Shown: piece after piece, positions 1 through 12,376 of the stretch
Layout: every line of letters begins with the position of its first letter
Numbering within the stretch: position 1 is the stretch's first letter
From: Cavenderia fasciculata
Lineage: Eukaryota > Evosea > Eumycetozoa > Acytosteliales > Cavenderiaceae
Direction of reading: 5' to 3'
DNA length: 64,000 nucleotides
Assembly (NCBI RefSeq): GCF_000203815.1
Contig: NW_004457735.1
Span: forward strand, 2,686,716-2,750,715
Position numbers and translations under genes: made by a program
The notes under the pieces: generated by a model
What the model saw: the letters and a program-made list of their open reading frames with translations, nothing else
What the model was told of the DNA's origin: nothing
The model's database searches: none

Positions 1-2283
1 CAGTCAGTCCAGTCGGTCAAGTCAGTCTGGTCTAGTCTGGCAGCAACAGTATATTATTATTATTAAATATGTTTTTACTACTACGATGATTGATACGATG
101 AGATGGATGATTCAATTGATTTGCTGATATAACAAAACATGTAAGAAAATGTAGGAATGAAAGATTGATTTGATTTCAATTTGTTTGATGATTGGTTATT
201 AAGTTTGAATTATGTTGTTGTTGTTGTTGGGTTGGAAATGGAGTGGGTTGTCAGCTGGTAGGTGGTAGTGGTGGTGGGTTGATTGGAAAAGATAGGAAGA
301 GAAGAGAGAGAGAGAGAGAGAAGGGAGGGTACTACATAGCATAGACCTGCACCACTATAGTGATAGACAACACTACTTTGTTTGGATGGTGGGAGAGAGA
401 GTTTATGTGTTTTGATCAACCCATACCCAACATCGAATTAGCATCGCCACCCACCTAACCACCCAATCCAATGTATTTGTTCTAGGGGTGGTGGTAGTGG
501 GTGAATAGGTTCTTTCTGTCTGTCTGTCTCTGTCTGTCTGTCTGTTGTGAGTGTTAGTGTGAGGGTGAGGTAGGGGGTGATAAACAAAGTGGGGGCGATT
601 GATCGATGTCGGTCAGTATGCCACTGTACTGCAGTACTACTACTTACTTACTTGAATTTCCTACTCCTCTTATCTCTCTCTCTTTTATTTAAATCTCGAT
701 TGTTATTAACCAACTAACTACTATAGCTTTGATCAGGGGTCAGATGTTTGTTTGTCTGTGTCAAGTTGTGTAAGTGTATATATTTTGTGTTGTTATTTGA
801 ATGGACTTGATATGTAAAGGAGATAGATAGATTGAAAAAGAAGCAATAAGAAAGATCAAGTAATAATATATGTAGGTAGGTAATATAGATATAAATATAT
901 TTGTTGTGGTTGATTGATTAATTGATTGATTAATTGGGTGGCCCAATGTTGGTGTCAAGTGATTATTAGAATGGCCCAAAGAGAGTCAAGGTATGGTATG
1001 AGAGTGATCAACAAAGGAAAGGTAGAGGAAAGGATAAGGATAATGAATAAGAGTGGTTGGTTGGTTGCGTACGACACGCCCCACCAGCGGATTAACCTGT
1101 CATTGGACAGAAAAAGGATCAAAAGGGGTATGATGATCAGCTGTTTGGAATTCAGCGTATCTGTGTTATGCGAAGATCGAGCCCAACAAAAACAACATTT
1201 TTCTCGATCGATACAACTCCAACACAAAGTTTGGTTGCAGAAAGTCTGTTAACCCCAACTAAAGATAGATATTTTTGAACATCACCTCCATCGTTGATTG
1301 ATTGAATCGAATACCATGTTTACCTTGATTTTTAGGTCACACAAACTTTACAAGTCAGACCCACCAAAGAGTAGAAGGAAGTATTTACCTACTTGTTGAG
1401 AGATATGTTTGTTTGTTTGTTAAATGATCATATAATGAGATCTCAAAGGTAAACTAAACTAGTTTAGTTAGGTTTGGGTTGAAGTAGGTAAGGGGGGTTG
1501 GTTGCAAAATAGTGAGAGAGAAACTTTACCCAAGGAAGGAAAGAAATTAATATCGATCTGATTTTAATGGTTTTTATTAGTACACCCCCTCACACTCACC
1601 TCAACTATATCATTATATTGATGATAATAATAATAAAAACATCATACTCTTTCGAGTAGGATAGTTAAATTTCATTCTCTTTCCTTCCTTCATTATTCCT
1701 TTCAGATCTTATATAAAAATTCTATCTCTCTCTCTCTTTCATATTCTCTCTTTCAACCTTTTAACTTAACTATTTTCTTGCTTTAATTCATCTATATAGA
1801 TAGAGATAGAGTATTATAATAGAATAGTTTAATAAATACAAAGAAAGAAAGCTAGAAAGGGCTTGTCCGTTTGCAACTTTGTTGGCTGGTAAGTTTTAAA
1901 GACAATCAAAGAAAATCAACAAAAATCTCGAGGCATTTATCTTGGCGACTGGTTACTTGAAATGATTTGATAAAGACACAATTGGGCCGTTTCAAACGCA
2001 GACAACATCTAATTATATTGAATGAGGTGTGGATGCGTTTAGTGGAGCCACAAGACGTAAAGTTGATCATCATCATTGCAATATTATCTCATTCGCTACC
2101 AAACAATATTGTGTTTTACCCTTTTTTCACTATCATCTTTCACTATTATTAATTAATTAATTCCATTTAGAAATAGTTTAGTGTTTGTGGATATTTGTGT
2201 TACCAATTGTTAATTATCCTCTCTCAGATCGATTCCACAACCCACTGATTTGAACAAAGATATTATATTTTTGAAAATATTGG
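1..2283. other. Long intergenic region upstream of the RhoGAP gene
   Basis: I see no supported gene here. The stretch holds simple repeats: CAGTC-like units at 1-40, a GA run near 308-330, a CTGT run at 516-544, and many TGAT/ATTG runs. Open frames at 210-419 (minus) and 926-1252 (plus) have no recognisable motif and low-complexity composition. From about 1700 the sequence becomes pyrimidine- and A-rich as in dictyostelid promoters. The 1850-2150 part is less AT-rich and has a GTAAGT-like site near 1890 and a pyrimidine-poor AG near 2169, so a 5' UTR intron of the RhoGAP gene is possible but unproven. Confidence 0.5.
516..544. repeat. CTGT microsatellite
   Basis: Interrupted tandem CTGT/CTCTGT units in the leading spacer. 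A GA-rich run lies about 190 bp before it. Confidence 0.85.
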
Positions 2284-5081
2284 ATGGACACAACAACAAT
2301 CAACAATGCTAAAAATGGCGATTTCAAACAAAACAGTTCTCAGAGTAGTAATATAGATACAGGTACAAGTACAAATACTACTCCAATATCATCACCTGTG
2401 TCTTCTTCAAAGAGTAATAACCAACAACAAGGCAATAGTAGTAGTAGTAAAGATACCAAATCATCATCTTCGAAAAAGAAGTTTCATCTATTTCACATTC
2501 ATTCAAATAGTTCACCAAATCTAAAGGTATACTTGAACAATAGTAAAGATTCAACGACAAGTACTGGATCTTCACCATCAAATAGTGCTACTGGATCACC
2601 ACGTGTAGCTGCTGTATCGAGTAATAGTGCAGACGCTGGTACGACGACGACGCCATCGTCATCATTGTCAATGTCAGGACAATCCCAAGTACTTACATCG
2701 TCATCGTCATCGGTTGACAACAATAGTGGGGCATCGTCGTTGAGTATGAGTAGTGGGTCGCTGCCCGCCACATCCTCGACAACGACACCCCCTTCGTCTC
2801 CCCGTGGCGATTTCGATGCTGCCGCAGCCGCTGCATCTGGTTTGTCACCTGGATCACCACAACCAAAGCAAAAGAAAAAGTTGTTGGCAGGTCTGAGAAG
2901 AAACAAGGGTGGCAGTAATACCAACAGCAAACTTCGAAAGGAGATTGCTGACCTTTCACTCAAAAGTGGATTACAACAACAATACTCTAATCTTCCATTC
3001 AATTCAACTGAAGCCGATAATAATAATAATCCACTTTCAAATTCTCAATCATCTCCAACTCTTGGAGGATCATCTTCATCTGTTACAACAACACCATCAT
3101 CATCATCAAAGAGTAAAAAGAAATCAAAGGAAAGAGTAAATAATAATCATTCAAATAGTAATGGAAGAAATTCACAAAGAAAATCAAGATTTATTGAACC
3201 AATTAATAATGTAAGAAAACCAAGTACAATGATATCTACACTACACTATACTATACTTTAACAAATATTTTATATTTATAGTCAACTGAAGATTATACAG
3301 ATATTCCAAGGACAATTAAATTGTCAGTTGAATTTCTATTTGAAAAGGCAACCAGAGTACCTGGACTATTTAGAGAATCTGCCAATGCATTGGAATTGCA
3401 AAGATTAAAAGCAGAGATGGAGAGCGATAAAGATATCAACCTTTCGGATTACACTGAAGCCCACAACGTTGGTGGACTATTAAAACTATACCTAAGAGAA
3501 CGTCCGCAACCACTTTTCCCATACGAATTACATAAAAAGATTATTGATCTTTATGGTTTGTACAATTTAAACAAAAAAAAGAAAAAGAAAAAGAGATATT
3601 ATATATTAATACTTTATCTTTTTATTTTCTCTATAGAATCAAATGAAACTAAAATTATAAATGAAGAATTTTGTATTAGTGTTAGGGAATTGATGATGAG
3701 AGAATTATCAAAAGGACAATTCCTGATACTTAGATATTTATTTGAATTATTACATGCCGTTCATTTGAATGCCGAACATAATAATATGCATTCTTACAAT
3801 TTGGCAGTTTGTATTGCACCTTCTCTTATTCACTCGTTTGATTGCTCATGCATAGATGTGGTCAATCGATTGGTTGAAGATTACGAGTTTGTATTTGGTA
3901 TTGAAGTCCCTGTCTTTGCACCTGCGTCACCCAGAACACCATCTCCATCCACCTCTCCATCACTTCGTAGAAAGAGTAGAGTGTTGAGTAGTTCACCAAA
4001 CGGATCACCAAAATTACCAAGTAGAAGAGGTAGTACTTATTCAAATGGTAGTAGAAAATCTTTGCATGAAGAGAATGATGGAGATATCAATCAAGGAGGA
4101 GGAGAAGTATCATCACCAACATCACCACATTTGGAATCGATTGTTGTTCCAATGGATGATGAACCAATTCATCTATCCTTACCCAAATCCTCACCCAAAC
4201 AACCTCGAACATCATCACAACAATCGCCTATTCAACCAAGAGCTGTCAAACAACTGATAGCAGACGATGAAGACAATAGTGGATTCAGCGCAAATTCAGA
4301 GGAAGAAGAGGAACTATTAATCTCTACAACAAAGAGAAGCAGTATGGCATTGAAACGATTATCAATAATGAGTAGAGATATTCAATATAGTGATGACAGT
4401 TCAACAAATACAAATGAAGAAGTTGATGAATTTGAAGATGACAATGAAATTAATAGTAGTAGCAGTAATAATAACAGTAATGGTAATGGTACGAATAATC
4501 TAACTAGTAGTAATAGTAGTATAGAAAGTTATAATAGTAAAAACAAGGTAGAAGAGGAAAAAAGAAAGTTTAATGTTAAAGATATGGTTAGTAATATCAA
4601 TGTTACACATCCAAATTCAGCATCTATATTACCAACATACAAACAACCAATCGTACGAAATAATTCAAAATTGGGAACTTCTCATTCTTTCTCCTCTTCC
4701 AGTTCAACCAAACAAAACTTTTCTGTACCATATAATAATATCAACTATAACAGCTACAACAACTCTTCGACCGTGTCAAACACTGGAAATAATAGTGGCT
4801 ATCGTAAAAAGGTATCTCCAATTATCCAAAGAAGACCAGTTCTTAGTGCTTCATCGAGATCGGTTACCTCACCATCACTTCATTTCAACAAAGCTCCATC
4901 AATGACATCTTTTTCTAAATATTCATCACCAAAACCAAGTGGTGGTCACGGAACAACAACATCTTCATCGTCATCAACAACAAGTCATGGTCATGTAGTA
5001 TCATCTAATCATGATTCTGTAGCTAACCTAAAATCAATTTGGGAAGGAAAAGATAAAGAAAAAGAAAAATCAAAGAAATGA
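2284..5081 (+). CDS. RhoGAP-domain protein, Ser/Asn-rich
   Basis: Predicted GTPase-activating protein for Rho/Rac GTPases, acting on actin regulation. Three exons: 2284-3210, 3282-3555 and 3637-5081 (881 aa); both introns have GT-AG ends, and the second (81 nt) has no stop so the frame reads through it. The first 300 residues are Ser/Thr/Asn-rich with a basic KKKKLLAGLRRNKGG patch. The RhoGAP domain lies at about residues 310-510: the arginine finger is in VPGLFRESANALE, followed by HNVGGLLKLYLRERPQPLFP and LAVCIAPSLI, which are typical RhoGAP blocks. The remaining 370 residues are SP/SxxSP-rich with acidic runs and probably disordered. No second catalytic or lipid-binding domain is visible. 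Convergent with the glycosidase downstream. Family assignment is firm; the GTPase target is not predictable. Confidence 0.9.
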
Positions 5082-5287
5082 TAATCATACAAACAAAAAT
5101 TAATGTACTATAGTGTCTATTTATAACAACAAAAAAGAAAGCGTCCAACAACAACAACAACAACAACAATGTAACATCAAAAATTTAGATAGATAAAAAA
5201 ATAAATCTATCACTTCAACTTGCTACCCCTTTATTTATTCAAATTAATTAATTTCCTTTCAAATCTTTATTATTATTATTTAATTAT

Positions 5288-6697
5288 TTAAAGAATACAT
5301 GGACAAAGAGGTGGGTAGTCTGGTCTAACAGATTGTTCAGTACCACCATACTCTGCTCTAATTAAATCTTCTGTTGGTTTGAATTGAGGTGTCATACACC
5401 AATTATTATCACCTCCAAATGCAGAGTCGGATGCCTAATTTGAATTAAAAAAGAGAGATATATAGATATTGTTAGTCATATATATATAGTTGAATATTGT
5501 TATTATAGTTTATATATTTATATATTTACCCAATTCCACCAATGAACTCCATGGAACCAATTTAAATCTGGAAAAGCCAAGAATACAGCTTCAAAATGTT
5601 CAGTTTGGAAACCAAGGTCTATACCAGGTCCAAGAGTACACTCTCCCGAGCAATAACCAATCTCTGTAAAGATCATTGGTTTGTTCCAAAAGACGGTGAG
5701 ATTATAAAGACTGGTTGTCATTTGTTCGATGCCATTGTTTAGACCGACATACATGATTTCATACCACATATCAGTAAGACTTGCCAACGTTGCATTGAGA
5801 GTAGTAGGTTGATAGTAAGCATCCACCCCAATATAGTCTACAACATCCCACCAAGTTTTATTGGTCTCTTCACCACCATGATTAGCAGCATATGTAATCT
5901 TACCATCATAAACATCTCTAACTGACGCTGCTACTTGTCTCCATTGTGAATCTCTTGGTGCTATAAAAATAATAATAATAATTAATAAATGTATATATTA
6001 GAATAATAATATTACATACAAGTAGCAATGAGTTCACAACCAAGAGAGAATTGTTCAACACCAAGTTTTTGAGACATTTGAGCATAGTGAACTAGGATGG
6101 CATTATAGTTGGTAAACCATTCATCCCACTCTTGATCGTTGTAGTTTAGACCAATATCCCCTCTCCAATGTGATGGATCTTTAGTCAGATCTATATGTGG
6201 TTTTAGCATTACCATCAGACCCAAACCATGAGCATAATTAATAACATGTGTTAATTCATCATCAGTTGCTGTTAAATTGGTTGGATAGATAGTTGTTGTA
6301 CTACAATAAATAAAAAAGAAAGAAAGTTTAATAAATCAAACTTCTTTGTACAAATCATAATTAATAAGGTATATATATAAATATACTCACTCTATAGAAT
6401 CTTGAAAGTTTGTTACAACAATGGTAATATAATTTGCACCAGTTGATCTTAGATTAGAAACTGACAAATCAGACCTTGAATCATTAAATTTAACAAAAGG
6501 ACAATCTATCGAAAAATGAATAGAATAGGCATTATTGTTAACAAGATGATGATTGATTAACTTTTAAAACAAAAAAGGGTAGGTTACAAACATTTTCCAT
6601 TGGTATAGGTTATTCCTTTTTGTTGCCAATTGATTGCTAATGAATTTGATATGAGTGTTGTCAGCAATAAGACAATTAAAAGGGGTGTTCTATACAT
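5288..6697 (-). CDS. Secreted GH113-like glycoside hydrolase
   Basis: Predicted secreted TIM-barrel glycosidase resembling family GH113 (beta-mannanases). Five exons on the minus strand: 6697-6592, 6505-6391, 6300-6020, 5960-5530, 5434-5288 (359 aa), all GT-AG. It starts with a signal peptide (MYRTPLLIVLLLTTLISNS). Family features in order: LKPHIDL and WRGDI (strand-end block), EQFSLGCELIAT (putative acid/base Glu), YAANHGG, DYIGVDAYY, and IFTEIGYCSG (putative nucleophile Glu), then HWWNW. A C-terminal tail with extra Cys ends PPLCPCIL. Length fits a single catalytic domain with no binding module. Such an enzyme could digest bacterial or plant polysaccharide or remodel the amoeba's own coat; substrate is an inference. 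GH53/GH5-type barrels are the alternative. Confidence 0.8.
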
Positions 6698-7637
6698 TTA
6701 TCTATATCTATCTATCTAATCTATCTGTGTGTACTTAACAATAATAGTCGTAACACACATGTGTGGTTAACCATGTTTTAAGGGGGGGGGGCTTAACATC
6801 CGATTCGGAAATCAAATCATTTTGGTGGATGGGGAAATTTGGAAGGCTTTGTGTGTCGGCAATCTGATTTTTTGGTTTGTCCTCCTCTCTTTAAAAGGGA
6901 CTCTATATTTGTATTTGATTATTACATTTAATTTTATTATTTAGTTTATTTGTTGGGATTATTGTGTTGGACAAACAAACCCAAGAATTTTTTTTTTTTT
7001 TTTTGATAACCATATTACCATCATCGTTCAATAGAACTGATGAGGATGTTTCATATAATAGTAAGGATAGAATAGAGAGAGGTAGAGTGGACAGTCAGAA
7101 ATATAAAAAGGAAGAAACAAAAAGTTGAAAGTCTCAAAGATAATTTGTTGAAAAAACCTACAGATGGTGGTGGAGTGGTTTTTTACCAAAAGGTTAGCAT
7201 GAAGAGACATGATCAACTTGTACATTCAAATAAAGCAAACAAATATTTTAGTGATTCATCACGTGATTATTTATTATTTGTGGCCCTGGTCATTAAACAT
7301 TAGGACAAACAAACAAGTAAGTATCTAGTCTACTACGTTTTCCGAGTTTTTTAGGTATGTAGGAGCTCTCATTGAACTGTTTTGTCAACGATCGACCACA
7401 CAATCGTGTCAATCGAGTGCTGCATCTTCTTTTTTTTTTTTTGCCTTTTTTTAATTTTTCATCAAAAAGTATCTGCTGAAATCAAAGGTTGCAACTGCCT
7501 TCCAATATTAAATAATCATCCTTCAGCTGACCTCACATCACTCTCTCTCTTTTTCATTCATTGTATTCTATTCATCGTCATTTATTTATTTGTTTGTTTG
7601 TATCATATTTATTTAATACTTTTTAATCAATAGAAGA
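6698..7637. promoter_or_regulatory. Divergent intergenic region, glycosidase/annexin
   Basis: This 940-bp spacer separates two divergently transcribed genes and must hold both promoters. Visible features are a run of ten G at about 6782-6791, a 16-nt T run near 6989, and a pyrimidine-rich stretch 7420-7620 before the annexin start. No gene is supported. Confidence 0.5.
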
Positions 7638-9445
7638 ATGAGCCAACCACCACCACAACAACCAGGAGCATACCCACCACAACAAGGAGGTTATCCACCA
7701 CAACAACCAGGTGCCTATCCACCACAACAAGGAGGTTACCCACCACAACAACAAGGTGCATACCCACCACAACAAGGAGGTTATCCACCACAACAAGGTG
7801 CTCCAGGTGCTTATCCACCACAACAAGGGTACCCACCACAACAAGGATACCCACCACAACAAGGTTATCCACCCCAACAAGGTTACCCACCACAACAAGG
7901 TGCTCCAGGTGCCTATCCACCACAACAAGGTGCATACCCACCACAACAAGGAGGTTATCCACCCCAACAAGGTGCTCCAGGTGCCTACCCACCACAACAA
8001 GGGTACCCACCACAACAAGGTTATCCACCCCAACAAGGATACCCACCACAACAAGGTTATCCACCACAACAAGGATACCCACCACAACAAGGTGCCTACC
8101 CAGGTGCTCCAGGTGCCTACCCACCACAAGCAGGTGCTTACCCAGGTGCCGCTGCTGCCGTTCCAGGAGCCTACCCAGGTGCTGTTGCTGCTGTTCCAGG
8201 AGCCTATCCAGGTGCCGTTGCTCCCGTTCCAGGTGTTGTTGGAGTTGCACCAGCTGTCGCTGTTGGTATCCCATCTGCCACTCTCTTTGCCTTTTTCCAA
8301 CCAATGGCCATCCTCCACGATATTGCACGTGATGCCGAACATTTGAGAAAGGCTATGAAGGGTATTGGTACAGATGAAAGAACCTTGATTGATATTCTTG
8401 GTAACCGTAACTGGGAAGAAAGAGCTGCCATTGTCATCAAGTTCCAACAAATGTATGGCAAAGACTTGGTCAAGGAAATCAAATCGGAAACATCTGGTAA
8501 CTTTGAAAAGGCTTTGGTTGACTTGTGTACCGAACCATCAATCTATGATACTGAAACCCTCCATGAAGCTATGGCTGGTGCTGGTACCAATGGTAAATAT
8601 ATTATTAATCAACAATCAATCAAGTCACGTGTTGATCAAACTTTTTTACTCATCCATCTTTTTTTTTTCTTTTTTTTTTAGAAAATGTATTGATTGAAAT
8701 CTTGGTAACTAGAAACAATGCTCAAAAGCAAAGAATCATTAGTTTGTATCATACTTTACACAAGAGATCATTGGAAAGCAGAATCGGATCAGAGGTCAGT
8801 GGTGACTTTAAACGTTTATTGGAACACTTGTTAAAGCCAAGAGATGAATCATTTGTCATTGATCCAATCCAAGCTCGTAAGGATGCTGATGACCTTTACT
8901 ATGCTGGTGAAGGTAAAATTGGTACTGATGGTATGTATAAACTTAAAACTAATAAAATATATAGATATATATATAGATATATAGATAAATATAATATACA
9001 TGTCATATGTGATATTCATTCTAACATTTATTATTTATTTAATTTTTACTTGGAATTTATAGAAAAGGTATTTATTAATATTTTGACATCAAGAAACTTT
9101 TACCAAATCCGTGAAATTGCTCGTATCTATCCAACTCTTCACAAGCATCATTCTTTGGAAAAGGCCATCGAGAGTGAATTCTCTGGTAGCATCAAGACTG
9201 GTTTGTTGGCCATCGTTGCCTTTGCTCAAAACTCGTTTGCCTACTTTGCTGCCATCCTCAACAAGGCTATGGCCGGTATGGGTACCAACGACAACAAGCT
9301 CATCCGTACCATCATCTACTGTATTCCATTCATGGCCGGTGTCAAGACTGCTTACCAATCATGTTTTGGAAAGAGTCTCCATCACCATATTTCAAATGAT
9401 TGTAGTGGTGACTATGGTAAATTACTCAAGGAAATCGTCAAATAA
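7638..9445 (+). CDS. nxnA: Annexin with long YPPQQG-repeat N-terminal tail (annexin VII/synexin type)
   Basis: Calcium-dependent phospholipid-binding protein, matching the annexin C1/VII (synexin) gene known from Dictyostelium. Exons 7638-8592, 8682-8930, 9063-9445 (528 aa). Residues 1-165 are tandem YPPQQG-type units, then a Gly/Ala/Val/Pro segment ([11 protein letters not shown]). Four annexin repeats follow, each with its loop motif: [40 protein letters not shown] and [13 protein letters not shown], so all four could bind calcium in type II fashion. Both introns interrupt codons directly after a GTN/GTD loop, between corresponding positions of repeats 2 and 3, a trace of repeat duplication. 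The tail is longer than in the D. discoideum protein as I remember it. The start ATG directly precedes the [11 protein letters not shown] tail. Role: membrane fusion, repair or calcium signalling by family knowledge. Confidence 0.95.
7665..8140 (+). repeat. In-gene minisatellite encoding YPPQQG units
   Basis: Tandem near-identical 18-nt units (TAC/TAT CCA CCA CAA CAA GGN) interspersed with GCTCCAGGTGCC units inside the annexin gene. The repetition gives long open frames on other strands (Trp-rich on the minus strand) that are artefacts. Confidence 0.9.
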
Positions 9446-9594
9446 ATTAAAAATAACAACAACAAATCAAATAAATGTATTCTAAAAAAATATTACTTTA
9501 AACAACAAATCAAAATCATATCAAATAATAATTATTATTAATAATTATTATTAATATAATTACTTTAATTTATCTATTTTTAATTTGGTTTAGT

Positions 9595-11515
9595 TTATTG
9601 AGAATCTTTAACTTTTTTAAAGATATTGTAATCAGATGATGGTACAGATGAGATTGATTTGTAGAGATTGGCAGAAGATGTAAAGTTGGTGGTTAGGTAG
9701 TTTTTAATACTATCTATATGGTGAATACGGTTGGATTGTTTCAAGCCGACAAGTGGTGGCATTGGGGATGGTCCAAATTCACCAATTACTTTGTAGGCAC
9801 GAAGATCTTGATCAGTAGCCGATGAGGTTTGATTGAAAGTATCCAATACAGTACTATCAATGGTAGCAAAACTACCTGGTGTTTGTTGTACCAATTTAAT
9901 TGATTCCAAATGTGATCCCGATTTAATTGTATCCTTAAAATATGAATTAAAATATGTATCATCAAAAGAAGAGGAAGAAGAAGAAGTGGATGAAGTGGAT
10001 GTGGAAGAAGAGGAATTACTATTACTATTACTTTTTAATTTATGTAATAATTCATGACGGAATAATTGGTATCCTGAAAATGAAGCCTTTTCATTATAAA
10101 TAAATGTGAATGATTTCAAATCATTGACTAGATCAGTAATGTTGTTGATTTCTCTTTCACTGTTTACAATGATATCAGAATAATAAACTGGTTTATCATT
10201 GTATCTTGATTCTTGACGAACGGGAGCACCAACAATAGACAAGAGTGAATCGCAGGTAGAGTAGGATGCTCCACACATGAATGCATAATCTATTTTATAG
10301 AGTTCCATCAATTCTCTTGGTGACAGTGTTTCAACGTGTTCTTTGGTTGCCAACTCGTAAATATTGACCATACGAGTTTTCAAATTCAATTCTTTTCCAA
10401 TACTATCAACCATCTCTTTGAATGAACCATATGCATTTGAACTTAAAAATGAAGTAAATACAATTTCTCCATATGTTCTTAATCCTCTCCAATTTACTTT
10501 ATCTAAAAATAAAAAGAATATTAATAATCTAAATATTACATTATTTTTGAAAGTATAGTTATTATTATATGTACCATTTTTAAAAGAATAATATTTAGTA
10601 CGAACAACTTCAAGATTAATTGCATCACCTCTTGTTGGTGATATTGGTGAATTGGTAATATAATCGGCCATGGATTGATAGGGAGTTGGTAGGGTCAAAC
10701 AAAAGTTATGAATTCTAACAAAATGGTAATAGTTGGGTGAAAGGATCTCAACGGCCTCTCTGTGAGTACCAGAGTTTCTCCATTCATTGATAACATCAAA
10801 TGATTCCAAGATAACAATATTACCATAGTCACGAGTGGTTGGTGATGCCAAATGAGATGTATTCAAAGGTTCATCCTTTTGCATTGTAACATAGGCAACG
10901 ATACCTGGAATGGATTGTAGCAGTGAAACGAGGATTCTATCACTCTCGATAATATCATCAAGCTTTCCATTGTCTGCACTTCTAGTACCAAAGAATCCAA
11001 CAACGCAATATTTGCCAAGTTCCAATGCACGTTTTCTATTATTAATAATACATCTTAGTTTCTCTTGATCATTTACATTGACTACATAACTTGTTTGTGG
11101 TTCCTCTTCATTCTCCTTTGGTGTAGTTGCAGTTGTTGGTTTATTGACAGATAAACGTCTTTGAGTATCAATAAACTCTACGAAATGATTCAACATGATT
11201 CTCATGTATTGTTTATCATCATTTGTATCTATACACACATAACATCAACCATATATATATTAGTACAAAGAAGTATATAACCATAATAACCCAACAAATT
11301 TGTATAAACATACATTCAATACCAGTTAGAGGGTGATCAGGGACTACAGTATCCTCTTGAAGATATACAACCTTGTCTAATTCAGAGGAGGAGGAGGATT
11401 GTGAACCACTAGTACCAGATACTGGACATTTGCCATTACTTGTTGCAGGCTTATGTACAGATTGAATGTGATAGGGACATCCAATAGCACCACTAGATGA
11501 AGATGATGTAGACAT
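9595..11515 (-). CDS. Fusion of a dimeric alpha/beta-barrel-like domain and a PhnD-like phosphonate-binding domain
   Basis: Three exons: 11515-11314, 11228-10575, 10502-9595 (587 aa). The first 65 residues are Ser-rich with Cys-Pro pairs (GCPYHIQ, GKCPVSG) and no signal peptide. Residues about 120-240 resemble small ferredoxin-like alpha/beta-barrel domains of the DUF1330/EthD kind (GNIVILESFDVINEWRNS). Residues about 275-560 match the type 2 periplasmic-binding fold of PhnD: GEIVFTSFLSSNAYGSFKE, LYKIDYAFMCGASY, ITDLVNDLKSFTFIYNEKAS followed by SGYQLFRHELL, GSHLESIKLVQ with FATIDSTVL, and GPSPMPPLVGL. A Ser/Asn run interrupts the second lobe. PhnD normally binds phosphonates outside bacterial cells for an ABC importer; here the protein looks cytosolic, so the ligand is unknown. 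Convergent with the annexin gene. Confidence 0.75.
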
Positions 11516-12289
11516 TATATTATCTATTCTTATCTATCTCTTTTAAAAGAAACAATTAAAACATTTGATAAACTAAAAGTCAAAGGTGGGTCTTGAGAGG
11601 ATAGATCCTTGCTTTGACGAATGACCCACAAAAATACTAATAAATAAATAAATATCTTTTCAACCAACAATGACGACCTCCCTACATTTTGAGAAGAAGA
11701 AGAAGTATTCGATAGATTGTTCTTCTTACTAATCTATCTATCTATCTATCTAGATATTACAATCTATTTATATTTTTATATTTTTAGTTTATAGATTCTT
11801 ATTTTTGACCTTTCTCTTTGTTATCAAACTACCCGATAAAGTATGATAGTTCCACTTCAATACTGACCTGTAGGTTGGGTTTGGTTTTTTAACTTCCCCC
11901 AAAGGGCACCATTTTTCGGTGTTGCTTTCGGCGGCAAACAGAACCGACACGCCATGGACCATGCACCATTTCTGCAATGATGCTTATAAGTGATCTCCCC
12001 TCCACAAACACTAAACAGTCCTTATTTATTTATTTATTTATATATATATTGTAAAAACAAAGTTATAACAACACACACACTTTAATATTCATTCCCTCTA
12101 TACTTATTTTTGATTGCTGTTTTAAAACGGGGTTGAGTAGCTCATTTATAAACATATTACAATTAGTACAATATTAGTTAGCTAGCTTTCACATCAACAT
12201 CATCATCTTTAGACCAACAACAATAATAATAATTATTATTATTATAAATCTTATTATTCTTCTTTGTGGTGGCCGATAGCTACAATACA
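11516..12289. promoter_or_regulatory. Divergent intergenic region, PhnD-like gene/potassium channel
   Basis: A 774-bp spacer for two divergent genes. A TCTA run lies at about 11733-11753 and a less AT-rich block at 11820-12000 that is open on the minus strand (11789-11977) without an ATG or recognisable motif. The last 100 bp are AT-rich with an AAT/ATT repeat just before the channel start. No gene is supported. Confidence 0.5.
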
Positions 12290-12345
12290 ATGGTTGTTGT
12301 TAACAACAATAATAACAACAGTGAAGAATCAAATAATAACAATAC

Positions 12346-12376
<31 letters not shown>

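Noticed and set aside
210-419. 69-codon frame on the minus strand
   Set aside because: Ser/Thr-rich product of GA and TTG repeats with a non-family composition.
926-1252. 108-codon open frame on the plus strand in the first spacer
   Set aside because: It starts with a non-ATG codon, has no recognisable motif, and lies in repeat-rich promoter-like sequence.
1967-2152. 61-codon frame before the RhoGAP gene
   Set aside because: Starts at TTG; no splice arrangement joins it convincingly to the RhoGAP start.
7623-8450. 275-codon Trp/Leu-rich frame on the minus strand and Val/Gly- and His-rich frames beside it
   Set aside because: Shadows of the YPPQQG minisatellite of the annexin gene.
11789-11977. 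62-codon frame with unusual GC content before the potassium channel
   Set aside because: Starts at a non-ATG codon and has no homologue that I recognise; kept only as a note on the spacer.
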